NCBI GenBank assembly: GCA_036251875.1
Contig: CP133960.1
Span: 62,001-126,000 of the forward strand
Source of the DNA: Orbaceae bacterium lpD02
Lineage (GTDB): Bacteria > Pseudomonadota > Gammaproteobacteria > Enterobacterales > Orbaceae
Length of the DNA stretch: 64,000 nucleotides
Reading direction: 5' to 3'
In this document: positions 31,091 to 40,362 of the stretch, piece after piece
How positions within the stretch are numbered: the stretch's first letter is position 1
Layout: every line of letters starts with the position of its first letter
Program-made: the position numbers and the translations under genes
Notes under the pieces: model-generated
Databases searched by the model: none
Told to the model about the DNA's origin: nothing
Seen by the model: the letters and a program-made list of their open reading frames with translations, nothing else

Positions 31091-32380
31091 ATGGCGTTTA
31101 ATATTTCTAAAAATGATGGAAAACTAAGAAAAGCAAGAAATATAGCAGGCATTACCATGGGTAATGCAATTGAATTTTACGATTTTGCTATTTATGGAAC
31201 GTACGCAGTTCTTTTAGGTCAACTTTTTTTCCCCGGGACAAATAATTTTGAAAAATTAATGTTGTCATTTGCAACATTAGGTGTTGGTTTTATTACTCGG
31301 CCTTTAGGGGCAATCTTAATCGGTTTATATGCCGATAAGTTTGGTCGCCGTCCTGCGCTACTTTTTACATTATGGTTAATGTCAATTGGTACGTTATTAT
31401 TTGTCATAACGCCGACTTACCAGCAGATCGGTATTTGGGCAACAGTGATTATTATGTTTGCTAGATTAATGCAAGGATTTGCCTTAGGTGGTGAATTTGG
31501 TACATCAACAACGATGTTGATGGAGTATGCAGATAATTCTAACCGTGGTTTTTATAGTAGTTGGCAGCTTTTTGGTCAGGGTTTAAATACTTTACTCGCT
31601 TCAATTGTTGGGATCACTATCGGTTTTTGGTTAAAAGATGATATCACCGCTTTACATAGCTGGGGATGGCGATTAGCCTTTGCGATCGGCTTGTTAATTG
31701 TTCCTATGGCACTTTATATCCGTAAAACGTTACCTGAAACTAAAAATAAGAACGTAAACGAATCAACAAGCGCATTGCTCAAATTAGTTTTTAGCAAATA
31801 CCCAAAGCAACTAATTACGGGTATTTTGCTGACTTTAGGCTCCACGGTTCCCGTCTATATTACGCTTTTTTATCTAGCAAACTTTGCTATTTCGGAATTA
31901 CAATTTGAAATGCGATCTAGCATTGTTGCTTCATGCATTGCCGCATCGGTTCAAATTATACTCGTCCCATTTATTGGCATGCTATCAGATAAAGTTGGTC
32001 GTAAACCACTTATCTTCTGGTCGCGAGTGTTAACGATTTTAGTTATCTACCCAATATTTATGCTATTAACCTTATTTCCATCGCTGACAACGCTTTATTC
32101 ATGTGTTTTTGTGCTAGCTATTCTAATTGCGGTTAACTCTGTACCAAGCCTGATCGTCTGTGCTGAAATATTTCCAAGTAAAATTAGGGCAACCGGATTA
32201 TCAGTGGTTTATAGTTTATCTGTGGCCATTTTCGGTGGTTTTGCTCAAATGATTGTTACAGGGCTGGCTCATTGGATGAATGATTTAAGAGCGCCCGCTT
32301 ATTATGTGATTGCAACTGTCGCCATTAGTTTAATTGGTGTATTTATGTTTAAAGAAACAGCGGGTAAAGCGCTGAAATAA
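31091..32380 (+). CDS. MFS metabolite:H+ symporter (ShiA/ProP-like)
   Basis: This 429-aa transporter has the signatures of the metabolite:H+ symporter family: MGNAIEFYDFAIYGTYA in helix 1, LGVGFITRPLGAILIGLYADKFGRRPAL and RLMQGFALGGEFGTSTTMLMEYA. Family members carry shikimate, alpha-ketoglutarate, proline or citrate. It shares an operon with the M20 amidohydrolase, so its substrate is probably that enzyme's N-acyl or amide compound. A terminator follows at 32418. Confidence 0.88.
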   Translation: MAFNISKNDGKLRKARNIAGITMGNAIEFYDFAIYGTYAVLLGQLFFPGTNNFEKLMLSFATLGVGFITRPLGAILIGLYADKFGRRPALLFTLWLMSIGTLLFVITPTYQQIGIWATVIIMFARLMQGFALGGEFGTSTTMLMEYADNSNRGFYSSWQLFGQGLNTLLASIVGITIGFWLKDDITALHSWGWRLAFAIGLLIVPMALYIRKTLPETKNKNVNESTSALLKLVFSKYPKQLITGILLTLGSTVPVYITLFYLANFAISELQFEMRSSIVASCIAASVQIILVPFIGMLSDKVGRKPLIFWSRVLTILVIYPIFMLLTLFPSLTTLYSCVFVLAILIAVNSVPSLIVCAEIFPSKIRATGLSVVYSLSVAIFGGFAQMIVTGLAHWMNDLRAPAYYVIATVAISLIGVFMFKETAGKALK

Positions 32381-32417
32381 TGACACTATTGATATTAATG
32401 CTAACTCATTAACTGAC

Positions 32418-32453
32418 AATGGCAACGATTTATAAAAATTGTTGCCATTTTTT
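32418..32453 (+). terminator. Intrinsic terminator of the amidohydrolase-symporter operon
   Basis: AATGGCAAC pairs with GTTGCCATT around a 14-nt loop that can partly pair further, followed by TTTTTT. Confidence 0.88.
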
Positions 32454-32584
32454 CTTTAGATGCAGCAAGTATTGCGCTTAGTTATTACTTCTCCAAGGCT
32501 ATAAGTTTTTAACTTATTTGACTTTAGTTGCGGGCTCTGCTATTTGTATGGGAAGTATATGTGTAGAAATATTAAGAAGGACTT

Positions 32585-33808
32585 ATGTCAAATATGAGTA
32601 TTCGCGATAAATTGGTTATCAAACCTGTTACCCTTGAACATTTAGATCAATTTGATGAATTATTACGTTATGTTTTCCAAGTCACTAGTCAAGACATTGA
32701 AAAATCAGGTTATGAAAAAGATGATGAGCTGTTGCGCGAAAAAAGGCCTGTTTTACAAAATACCGATGTGATTGGTTGGTTTAATAAAGATAAACTGGTT
32801 TCGCAGCTATGTATTTATCCTTGTAAAATAAATATTCATAATACTATTTTTGAAATGGCAGGATTGACTGGAGTAGGAACCTACCCTGAATATGCTAATT
32901 TAGGTTTGATGAATGACTTGATTAAAACGGCATTAACTAAAATGCGTGATAATCGGCAGTGGATCTCTTATCTTTATCCTTATTCGGTGCCATTTTATCG
33001 TAAAAAGGGATGGGAAATATTTAGTGAGCGCATTACCTTTAATATTAAAGACTCTCAGCTTCCTCATTATGAAAAACAACCTGGTTTTGTCGAACGATTA
33101 AATGTTGATGAGCAAGATGTCGTTGATATCTATAATCGTTTTTCGGCATCTAACCATGGTGCGCTAATTCGTAATAAGCTATCCTGGAACGAGTACTGGC
33201 GCTGGGAAAATGAACAAGATCGAACTGCCGCTATTTACCATGATCAAAATGGTCAGCCGATAGGTGCGATGTTTTATTGGATAGATAAAGATATATTTTA
33301 TATTAAGGACATGATTTATTTAAATCAAGAAGCACGCAAGGGGTTATGGAATTTTGTTTACGCCCATTATTCGATGATAGATAAAGTAAAAGGGCGCATT
33401 TATCGCCATGATCCGATCGCTTTTCAGCTCGCAGATAGCCATATTAATGAAATAATTGAACCTTATTATATGGCTAGAATCGTTGATGTGGCAGAATTTC
33501 TCAAAGCTTATCCGTTTGCTGTTTTGCCTCAAGAGCCATTTCATTTTATCGTTACGGATCCTGTGGCAGAATGGAATAATGGTGTTTTTAGTCTCTATGT
33601 TGATAGTAACGGGCAACTAGGTATTGATAACCAACCAAGGGGGAAAAGCGTAGAGTTATCGATTCAGACTTTATCATCAATGCTGATGAGTTTTCGGCGA
33701 CCGCACTTTTTTTATGAATACGAGCGATTAAAGACAGATAAGCAAATAGTCAAAATGCTAGATGAGATGATCCCATCTAAGCAACCCTATTTTTCAGATT
33801 ATTTTTAA
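32585..33808 (+). CDS. Eis-like GNAT N-acetyltransferase
   Basis: This 407-aa protein has an N-terminal GNAT domain (about 10-150; acetyl-CoA binding segment LTGVGTYPEYANLGLMNDLIKTAL and the YPYSVPFYRKKGW turn). A second GNAT-like middle domain and a C-terminal sterol-carrier-like domain (about 300-400) follow. This is the architecture of the Eis family, which acetylates lysines or aminoglycosides in other bacteria. The substrate is not predictable here. It stands alone, convergent with maa 2 bp downstream. Confidence 0.82.
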   Translation: MSNMSIRDKLVIKPVTLEHLDQFDELLRYVFQVTSQDIEKSGYEKDDELLREKRPVLQNTDVIGWFNKDKLVSQLCIYPCKINIHNTIFEMAGLTGVGTYPEYANLGLMNDLIKTALTKMRDNRQWISYLYPYSVPFYRKKGWEIFSERITFNIKDSQLPHYEKQPGFVERLNVDEQDVVDIYNRFSASNHGALIRNKLSWNEYWRWENEQDRTAAIYHDQNGQPIGAMFYWIDKDIFYIKDMIYLNQEARKGLWNFVYAHYSMIDKVKGRIYRHDPIAFQLADSHINEIIEPYYMARIVDVAEFLKAYPFAVLPQEPFHFIVTDPVAEWNNGVFSLYVDSNGQLGIDNQPRGKSVELSIQTLSSMLMSFRRPHFFYEYERLKTDKQIVKMLDEMIPSKQPYFSDYF

Positions 33809-33810
33809 TC

Positions 33811-34365
33811 TTATTTAGAACGTTTAACTCTACATGGATTGCCGATAGCAATACTATTGTCGGCAATAGATTTTGTAATAATGCTGCCTGCTCCAATCAC
33901 ACAATTATCACCAATTGTGATACCGGGTAAAACAACGACGTTACCGCCAAACCAGACATTGTTACCAACTGTAATAGGATATGCATATTCAACCCCACTA
34001 TTGCGTTGCTTGACGTCTAATGGATGACCTGAGGTATAAAAGCTACAATTTGGCCCGATGAGTACATGGTCGCCAAATGTAATAGGTGCTGCGTCCAACA
34101 TGATACAGTTAAAATTAGCAAAGAAATGATCACCAATACGAATATTGTAGCCATAGTCACACCAAAATCCAGGCATGATAATTGATCCAAAGCCAAAGTT
34201 ATTAAGTAGTTGATGTAAAATATCTAAACGTGGTTGGGTTGCAGAGGGTTCAAGTTGATTGAATTTAAAACAGTAATCTTGCGCTGATAAACGCTCATAA
34301 TTGAGTTCGTCTGCAGCTGGATGATAGAGCAGAGCACTTAACATTTTTTCTTTTTCAGTTGCCAC
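33811..34365 (-). CDS. maa: Maltose/galactoside O-acetyltransferase
   Basis: This left-handed beta-helix acetyltransferase of the Maa/LacA/NodL group has hexapeptide repeats from about residue 70 (GFWCDYGYNIRIGDHFFANFNCIMLD...). The catalytic His is in TSGHPLD and the acetyl-CoA region is GNNVWFGGNVVVLPGITIGDNCVIGAGSIITK. I start at the GTG at 34365 (184 aa): AAGGAA lies 6-7 nt upstream and the protein then reads MATEKEKMLSALLYHPA, matching Maa N-termini. A longer ATG frame to 34416 has no such support. It is 91 bp after the sugar permease gene on the same strand, so the two may form an operon. Confidence 0.88.
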   Translation of the reverse strand: MATEKEKMLSALLYHPAADELNYERLSAQDYCFKFNQLEPSATQPRLDILHQLLNNFGFGSIIMPGFWCDYGYNIRIGDHFFANFNCIMLDAAPITFGDHVLIGPNCSFYTSGHPLDVKQRNSGVEYAYPITVGNNVWFGGNVVVLPGITIGDNCVIGAGSIITKSIADNSIAIGNPCRVKRSK

Positions 34366-34456
34366 TACATTTTCCTTATTGTTACTAATGATTTGAATAT
34401 GATTACTCATATTCAAATCAGTTTTTAATTTATGCGCACAAATAATTGGTATATTA

Positions 34457-35692
34457 TCAATTTTCGACTCTTTTGTTACTTAGTGTAAATGTTCCAATAA
34501 TAAGCGAGACAATAACAATACATGAAACGACAAAGAAGATTTTATGATAGCCAACATCGTCAAATAGCATTCCTATTGGAATAGATAATACAATAATGCC
34601 AACAGATGTCGCAATTTGAAAGCCAACTAAAAATAGTGTTGAAGATAAACGTTTATCGAAATTTGCTGCATTATATTTAAATATCGAAATAACAAATAGA
34701 GGTACTTCAATTGCATGGAGCATCTTAATAAATGAAATAATATAAATATCATCAAAGATGGCCGAACCAAGAATACGACCAGTCATGATAATGCCGCCAA
34801 GTAGTAATGAATACTTTGGTCCGATACGATTAATTAACAAGGGTATACAAGCCATTCCAATACCTTCAAGGATGACTTGTACCGAGTTTAGCTGACCATA
34901 GACGCTGGCACCGATATTGGGATCGCTAAATAAATTAGCATAAAAAACAGGAAATAGTTGTTGATCATAAATATTATAAAATGACCAAGTGCCGAGGATA
35001 AAAATAACTAACCCCCAAAATTTGGCGTCCTTAAAAATAATAGCGAAATCATTTAAGGTAATTGAATTATAGCGATCATTTTTTTGCTGTATCTCTTTAC
35101 GTTTGATTGATTTTGTTGGTCTGTAACAAACATTCGTAATAAAAAATAGAATCCCGACTATCGATACTGCCCAGAAATTAAAGTGGGGATTGATACTAAA
35201 AAATAACCCACCAATGGCGGCAGCAAGCGCATAACCCAAACATCCCCATAATCGGGCTTGACCATATTCAAAGCCAAATTTTCGGCTAATTTTTTCAACA
35301 TAACTATCGATTAAACCACAAGCAGATAAGTAACCAAGAGAAAATAGAACCGATCCCAAAATAACACCAAGAATAAAATTGCTCGCTAATAAGGGTTCAT
35401 AAACATAAATCAAAAATGGGCCGGTCATTATTAATATGATGCTAATAACCCACATTAAATTTTTACGAATGCCGAGTTTATCTTGAATTATACCGTATAG
35501 AATCATAAACGTAATGCTAGTGAATTGGTTAATTGAATAGATAGTTCCAAGATTTGAGCCACTGATTCCAATATTATTTTTTAACCAGATAGCATAAAAT
35601 GACCACCATAATGACCAAGCAGCAAAAAAGAAAAATAGATATGAAGATGAGAATAGGTAGTTTTTATTATTAAAAGGTAGCGATATTTTCAT
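34457..35692 (-). CDS. cscB: Sucrose/oligosaccharide:H+ symporter, CscB-like
   Basis: This 411-aa MFS permease belongs to the LacY/CscB/RafB family. Long motifs (SWWSFYAIWLK-type helix 1, IYSINQFTSI, GTWSFYNIYDQQLFPVFYA, FDKRLSSTLFLVGFQIA) follow the E. coli sucrose permease more closely than LacY. The position of LacY E126 is Asp (SACGLIDSYVEK), as in CscB. I choose the ATG at 35692 (MKISLPF) because GGAT precedes it; an ATG at 35704 is possible. No sucrose hydrolase, fructokinase or LacI-type repressor gene is in the window. Confidence 0.88.
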   Translation of the reverse strand: MKISLPFNNKNYLFSSSYLFFFFAAWSLWWSFYAIWLKNNIGISGSNLGTIYSINQFTSITFMILYGIIQDKLGIRKNLMWVISIILIMTGPFLIYVYEPLLASNFILGVILGSVLFSLGYLSACGLIDSYVEKISRKFGFEYGQARLWGCLGYALAAAIGGLFFSINPHFNFWAVSIVGILFFITNVCYRPTKSIKRKEIQQKNDRYNSITLNDFAIIFKDAKFWGLVIFILGTWSFYNIYDQQLFPVFYANLFSDPNIGASVYGQLNSVQVILEGIGMACIPLLINRIGPKYSLLLGGIIMTGRILGSAIFDDIYIISFIKMLHAIEVPLFVISIFKYNAANFDKRLSSTLFLVGFQIATSVGIIVLSIPIGMLFDDVGYHKIFFVVSCIVIVSLIIGTFTLSNKRVEN

Positions 35693-35724
35693 ATTATAAT
35701 CCATTTTAGAGATAGAAAAGATAA

Positions 35725-35738
35725 TGTTAACGTTACCA
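35725..35738. promoter_or_regulatory. LacI-family-like operator upstream of cscB
   Basis: TGTTAAC-GTTACCA is an imperfect palindrome around a central CG (TAACGTTA perfect), the usual form of LacI/GalR-family operators. It lies 32 bp upstream of the cscB start, on top of the likely promoter. The regulator would be encoded elsewhere. Confidence 0.45.
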
Positions 35739-35977
35739 ATTAAAAATATAAGATAATCGAAATAAAATCCGTGATATTGATAACATAATTCAAAAATTTA
35801 AAAAAATATCTAAACAGAAATATTTGGTTATTGTTTATGAGTTAAATGAAATACTAAAAATTAGTTGCTATCAAAGCTTAGTCATAAGAGAATATTTATA
35901 ATCGTATATAACAGCAGAAATTTAGCAAATATATGCTATTTAGTTCAAAGAATCATAAAGTTAGATAAAGAGGTAAT

Positions 35978-36889
35978 ATGTTTGACATTATTGGTGATAT
36001 ACATGGGCAAGCGACCAAGCTAAAAAGTTTACTGTACAAATTGGGCTATAAAAAAACTAGATCGGGTTTTCAACATTTAAAATATAAAGCAATTTTTGTT
36101 GGTGATTTAATTGATAGAGGTCCGTATCAGCTTGAGACGCTGACTATTGTTAAAGAGATGGTTGATAACGGCAATGCTTATGTTGTGATGGGAAATCATG
36201 AATTTAATGCCATTGGCTGGAAAACTAACAATGAACGTGAAGCTGATACCTTTTTACGCAAGCATAATTATGCTAATCATAAACAACACAAAGCATTTTT
36301 GATGCAAATCGGCGAAAATTCCCAGCAGCATCTATATTGGATTAATTGGTTTAAATCACTGCCGTTATTTTTAGATTTTGATAAAATTCGAGTTATTCAT
36401 GCTTGTTGGGATAGTAATATTATTAGGCTAATTTTGCCTTACCTTGAGCATAATAACGGCTTAAAAGAGCAATATATTCAGCAAGCTTTTAATCCCTCTT
36501 CTGCACTATTTAATTATTGTGAAACCTTATTAAAAGGTAAAGAGGTCACTTTACCTGATGGTATTTCCTATCATGATAAAGAGGGTACGCAGCGGCATAA
36601 ATCAAGAATTAAATGGTGGCTTAAGCAAGCGGACACACTCAATGAGCTTTGTTTAATTCCCGATGATGAAAAGCTCCCCGCTCTTGAGCAAAAAGTAAAG
36701 CTACCGCTCGATGGTTATCAAGAACAGAAAATAGTATTTTTTGGTCATTATTGGTTAACAGGTAAACCCAGTATTCAAACAAATAAAGTGACTTGTGTTG
36801 ATTATTCAGCGGCGATCGAATCAGGCAAACTCGTTGCTTATCGGTGGGAAGGCGAAGAGATATTAACAAATAAACATTTTATTTATTAA
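35978..36889 (+). CDS. Calcineurin-like metallophosphoesterase (PrpE/ApaH-type)
   Basis: This 303-aa protein carries the metallophosphoesterase motifs DIIGDIHGQATKL, FVGDLIDRGP, VMGNHEFNAIGW and GHYWLTG in the expected order. The type is the bis(5'-nucleosyl)-tetraphosphatase / serine-threonine phosphatase-like branch. Ribosome site AGAGGT precedes the ATG by 6-7 nt. It is monocistronic. Substrate uncertain (Ap4A, phosphoprotein or other). Confidence 0.85.
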   Translation: MFDIIGDIHGQATKLKSLLYKLGYKKTRSGFQHLKYKAIFVGDLIDRGPYQLETLTIVKEMVDNGNAYVVMGNHEFNAIGWKTNNEREADTFLRKHNYANHKQHKAFLMQIGENSQQHLYWINWFKSLPLFLDFDKIRVIHACWDSNIIRLILPYLEHNNGLKEQYIQQAFNPSSALFNYCETLLKGKEVTLPDGISYHDKEGTQRHKSRIKWWLKQADTLNELCLIPDDEKLPALEQKVKLPLDGYQEQKIVFFGHYWLTGKPSIQTNKVTCVDYSAAIESGKLVAYRWEGEEILTNKHFIY

Positions 36890-37141
36890 TAGGTGAAATA
36901 AACTGTTGTTTTTTATGCTCGATTTTGGTGGCTATTTTGCTTAATTAAATTCCTATTTCCGCTCTGGTTATTGCCCATAACATAATTATTATCGTCATGT
37001 CACATATTTCATATTTTTCAATTTCAAAAATAGGTAATTAATTTTAGTATTAAGGTGTCGTTACAGCTTTTTAATATTCGGCGTTCTACGTTTTATCTAA
37101 TTTACACCATCTAGGTATATTAAATCATAGGGGGATTGTTA

Positions 37142-38287
37142 ATGAGAAAGGCATTTATTTCACCGGCAAAATACGTTCAAGGTGAGGATGAGTTATTAAA
37201 TTTAGGTTATTTTGTCAATACGTTCGGCAATAAGGCATTGCTTATTGGTAATGCTCAAGATATTGATCGCGTGAGTGAACAGTTAAATAAAACTGCAAAA
37301 AAATATAAATGTGAATTTGTAATGGCTGATTTTAAAGGCGAGTGTTCAAGAGTAGAAGTCAGTCGCTTACAAAAATTGGCAGCGGAAAAAAGCTGTGATT
37401 GTATTGTTGCGCTAGGAGGGGGAAAAGCAATTGATGCGGCTAAATGTGTGGCGCAAGGTGATGCATTAATTATCGTGCCAACTATTGCGGCAACAGATGC
37501 ACCGACTAGTCATTCCGCTGTATTATATACCGAAGATGGTGCGTTTGATGATTATGCTTATTTTAAACAAAACCCAAGTGTTGTATTAGTTGATACTAAA
37601 ATTATTGCTAATGCACCCGTTCGTTTTTTAGTTTCTGGCATGGGGGATGCATTATCGACCTATTTTGAGGCTAGGGCTAATTATCACTCTTATGCTGCCG
37701 TTAATGCAGGGCTACCTTGTGGAAGTAAAGATGGCGCTATTGAACCCGCGAGGCAAACCATGGCTGCATTTGCATTAGCCACACTGTGCTACCAAACATT
37801 GCTTAGTGATGGCGTAAAAGCTAAGCAATCATGTGATAATAAGGTCGTTACCACCGCACTCGAAAATATTATTGAAGCTAATATATTACTATCTGGATTG
37901 GGTTTCGAAAGTGGCGGTTTAGCAGGCGCACATGCGATCCATGATGGATTAACGATATTGGAAGAGGCACATCACTATTATCACGGTGAAAAGGTCGCTT
38001 TTGGTACATTAGCACAATTAGTATTAGAAAATTCACCTAATGAAGAACTGCAAGAAGTGCTTGATTTTTGTTTAGCGGTAGGATTGCCAGTTTGTTTAGC
38101 CGATTTAGGCGTTAAATCTATAAATGATGCGCAACTAACTGCGATAGCAGAAAAAGCAACGATTAAAGATGAATCAATCCATGCGATGCCATTTCCTATC
38201 ACTGTTGATGCTGTCAAAGCAGCTATTATTGTCGCAGATAAAATAGGGCGAGATTATAAGCAATACGGTACGTTTATTAAAGAATAA
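37142..38287 (+). CDS. gldA: Glycerol dehydrogenase
   Basis: This 381-aa family III iron/zinc-type alcohol dehydrogenase oxidises glycerol to dihydroxyacetone with NAD. The NAD-binding GGGKAIDAAK and PTIAATDAPTS motifs are visible. Metal ligands are the Asp in SGMGDALSTYFEA and the histidines in GAHAIHDGLT and HHYYHGEKVAFGTLAQL. I start at the ATG at 37142, which has AGGGGG just upstream; a TTG 6 bp earlier is unlikely. It heads a four-gene operon with dhaKLM. Confidence 0.94.
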   Translation: MRKAFISPAKYVQGEDELLNLGYFVNTFGNKALLIGNAQDIDRVSEQLNKTAKKYKCEFVMADFKGECSRVEVSRLQKLAAEKSCDCIVALGGGKAIDAAKCVAQGDALIIVPTIAATDAPTSHSAVLYTEDGAFDDYAYFKQNPSVVLVDTKIIANAPVRFLVSGMGDALSTYFEARANYHSYAAVNAGLPCGSKDGAIEPARQTMAAFALATLCYQTLLSDGVKAKQSCDNKVVTTALENIIEANILLSGLGFESGGLAGAHAIHDGLTILEEAHHYYHGEKVAFGTLAQLVLENSPNEELQEVLDFCLAVGLPVCLADLGVKSINDAQLTAIAEKATIKDESIHAMPFPITVDAVKAAIIVADKIGRDYKQYGTFIKE

Positions 38288-38298
38288 AGGTAATTGAT

Positions 38299-39285
38299 AT
38301 GAAAAAGTTAATGAATAATCCTGCCCATATTATTGATGAAATGATTGATGGATTAACTAAAAGTAATGCTCATTTAGTCGAACGCATAGAAAATACCACA
38401 ATAGTTATCCGTAAAAATCTGCCCGCTAAAGTAGGCTTAATTAGTGGTGGTGGAAGTGGCCATGAACCCGCACATGCGGGTTTTGTTGGTCAAGGCATGC
38501 TAACTGCTGCCGTTTGTGGACAAGTATTTACTTCTCCTTCGCCAGATCAAATTCTGACGGCAATCCACGCTGCTGATAAAGGCCACGGCGTTTTTATGGT
38601 TGTTAAAAACTATTCTGGCGATATTATGAATTTTGAGATGGCTAAAGATTTAGCTGAAATGGACGGTATTGAGATTGATTACTGTATTGTCGCTGATGAT
38701 ATTGCTGTTGAAAATAGTACTTATACACAAGGACGACGAGGTGTCGCTGGTACGGTGCTCGTGCATAAAATTTTAGGTGCTGCAATTGATCAGGGGGCAA
38801 CATTGGCAGAAGTGAAATCGCTCTCTGATACTATTTTACCGAATATAAAAACTATCGGCGTTGCTTTTTCAGGAGCAACGGTTCCTGAAGTTGGCAAACC
38901 TGGATTTGTTTTGCCTGATGATGAAATCGAATACGGCGTGGGGATTCACGGTGAACCTGGTTATCGACGTGAAAAACTACAATCATCTGCTGATTTAGCA
39001 AAAGAGTTAGTTAACAAATTAAATGATGAATTCAATTTTAAATCAGGCGATAACTATGCTTTATTAATTAATGGCTTAGGTTCAACAACATTAATGGAGC
39101 AATATGTTTTTGCAAATGATATTTTTAAATTACTAACAGATGCTGGTATTAAGATTTGTTTTAGTCAAGTTGGTAATTATATGACGGCGATCGACATGGC
39201 AGGTGCCTCATTAACATTAATGAAACTAGATGATGCTAAATGGACAGAATATTTAAACTATCGTGTAAACACAGTAGCTTGGTAA
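38299..39285 (+). CDS. dhaK: PTS-dependent dihydroxyacetone kinase, substrate-binding subunit
   Basis: This 328-aa DhaK binds dihydroxyacetone covalently as a hemiaminal through H217 (GVGIHGEPG). H55 in SGGGSGHEPAHAG is part of the active site. Phosphate comes from ADP held by DhaL. The length is closer to Lactococcus DhaK (about 330 aa) than to E. coli DhaK (about 356 aa). It lies 11 bp after gldA. Confidence 0.95.
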   Translation: MKKLMNNPAHIIDEMIDGLTKSNAHLVERIENTTIVIRKNLPAKVGLISGGGSGHEPAHAGFVGQGMLTAAVCGQVFTSPSPDQILTAIHAADKGHGVFMVVKNYSGDIMNFEMAKDLAEMDGIEIDYCIVADDIAVENSTYTQGRRGVAGTVLVHKILGAAIDQGATLAEVKSLSDTILPNIKTIGVAFSGATVPEVGKPGFVLPDDEIEYGVGIHGEPGYRREKLQSSADLAKELVNKLNDEFNFKSGDNYALLINGLGSTTLMEQYVFANDIFKLLTDAGIKICFSQVGNYMTAIDMAGASLTLMKLDDAKWTEYLNYRVNTVAW

Positions 39286-39302
39286 TATGAGGGCGCAATT
39301 TT

Positions 39303-39890
39303 ATGAATGTACAAGAAGTGCTAAATTGGTTAAATGATTTCTCTAGGTCTATTATGGATAATAAAGCTTATCTAAGCGAGCTTGATACGCCAATTGGTGA
39401 TGGTGATCATGGCAATAACATGTTTCGTGGTGTGACAGCTATGCAGCAACAGTTAAAAGAAAAACAACCTGCAACTGTTGCGGATACATTTAAAGTTGCA
39501 GCGATGGCATTAATGAGCAATGTCGGTGGTGCTTCTGGTCCTTTGTATGGTAGCGCTTTTATTGCTATGTCGAAAAAAGCTAATGAAAGCGAGCAGCTCT
39601 CAGAATTAATTTTGGCTGGCGCAGAAGGCATTCAATCTAGAGGAAAAGCGACGTTTAATGAAAAAACGATGGTCGATATTTGGTTTGCTGTGGCAAATGC
39701 GCTAAAAGCTAAACAACTAACTCAGGCAACAATAGACAATGCTATTATTGCAACTAAAGATTTAAAAGCCACGAAAGGACGGGCATCTTATTTAGGTGAT
39801 CGTTCAATTGGGCATCTAGACCCAGGGACCGTTTCTAGTGGGTACCTATTTACAACGATGATACATAATTTAGCAGGTGAGTTAGTATGA
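39303..39890 (+). CDS. dhaL: Dihydroxyacetone kinase, ADP-binding subunit
   Basis: This 195-aa helical-barrel protein holds ADP and Mg as a fixed cofactor. The magnesium-binding aspartates are in TPIGDGDHGNNM and YLGDRSIGHLDPGTVSS, and the lipid- or nucleotide-contacting SNVGGASGPLYG loop is intact. The stop overlaps the dhaM start by 4 bp. Confidence 0.95.
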   Translation: MNVQEVLNWLNDFSRSIMDNKAYLSELDTPIGDGDHGNNMFRGVTAMQQQLKEKQPATVADTFKVAAMALMSNVGGASGPLYGSAFIAMSKKANESEQLSELILAGAEGIQSRGKATFNEKTMVDIWFAVANALKAKQLTQATIDNAIIATKDLKATKGRASYLGDRSIGHLDPGTVSSGYLFTTMIHNLAGELV

Positions 39891-40264
39891 TAAGTTTAAT
39901 TTTAGTCGCTCATAGTAAAATGATAACCGATGGTCTAAAGCATATGATCGACGGTATGGCCAATAATAATAATGTTACAGCCATTTCAGCTGGTGGTATG
40001 GAAAATGGTGCATTTGGCACTAATCCTATTACCATTTATGATGCGATTATTGCTGAATCGGAAAGTGAAAAAATACTTATTTTTACCGATTTAGGCAGCG
40101 CGGTATTAAGCGCTGAAATGGCAATCGATATGCTAACGAGCGAAGTACAAAGTAAAGTCTCTTTGGTTGATGCGCCATTAGTGGAAGGGGCATTTATTAC
40201 CGCTGTGCAGATCACAGATTTAAATAATCTAGATGATGTGATAGCGGAAGTTGAAGAAATGTAA
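39887..40264 (+). CDS. dhaM: Dihydroxyacetone kinase phosphotransfer subunit (single EIIA-Man-type domain)
   Basis: This 125-aa DhaM has one EIIA-mannose-type domain with the phosphorylated His9 (LILVAHSKMI) and the LIFTDLGSAVLSAEMA segment. It passes phosphate from HPr to DhaL-bound ADP. E. coli DhaM also carries HPr and EI-like domains (about 470 aa); this one is the short Gram-positive-type form. It ends the gldA-dhaKLM operon, followed by the terminator hairpin into which IS copy A inserted. Confidence 0.93.
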   Translation: MISLILVAHSKMITDGLKHMIDGMANNNNVTAISAGGMENGAFGTNPITIYDAIIAESESEKILIFTDLGSAVLSAEMAIDMLTSEVQSKVSLVDAPLVEGAFITAVQITDLNNLDDVIAEVEEM

Positions 40265-40294
40265 AATTAAACTATTTAATACGATTAAAAATAC

Positions 40295-40315
40295 AAGCCC
40301 TGCTATCCAGGGCTT
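40295..40315. repeat. 21-bp target duplication of IS copy A, left (a complete terminator hairpin)
   Basis: Stem AAGCCCTG / CAGGGCTT with loop CTATC. The same 21 bp recur at 41856-41876 on the other side of the element. Before insertion this was a single hairpin between the convergent dhaM (plus) and nifJ (minus) genes. It still lies 30 bp after the dhaM stop and can act as its terminator. Confidence 0.93.
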
Positions 40316-40362
40316 CAGATTGCTGACAAACCTCGATATTATTCGGGGTTTATTTTTTTATT

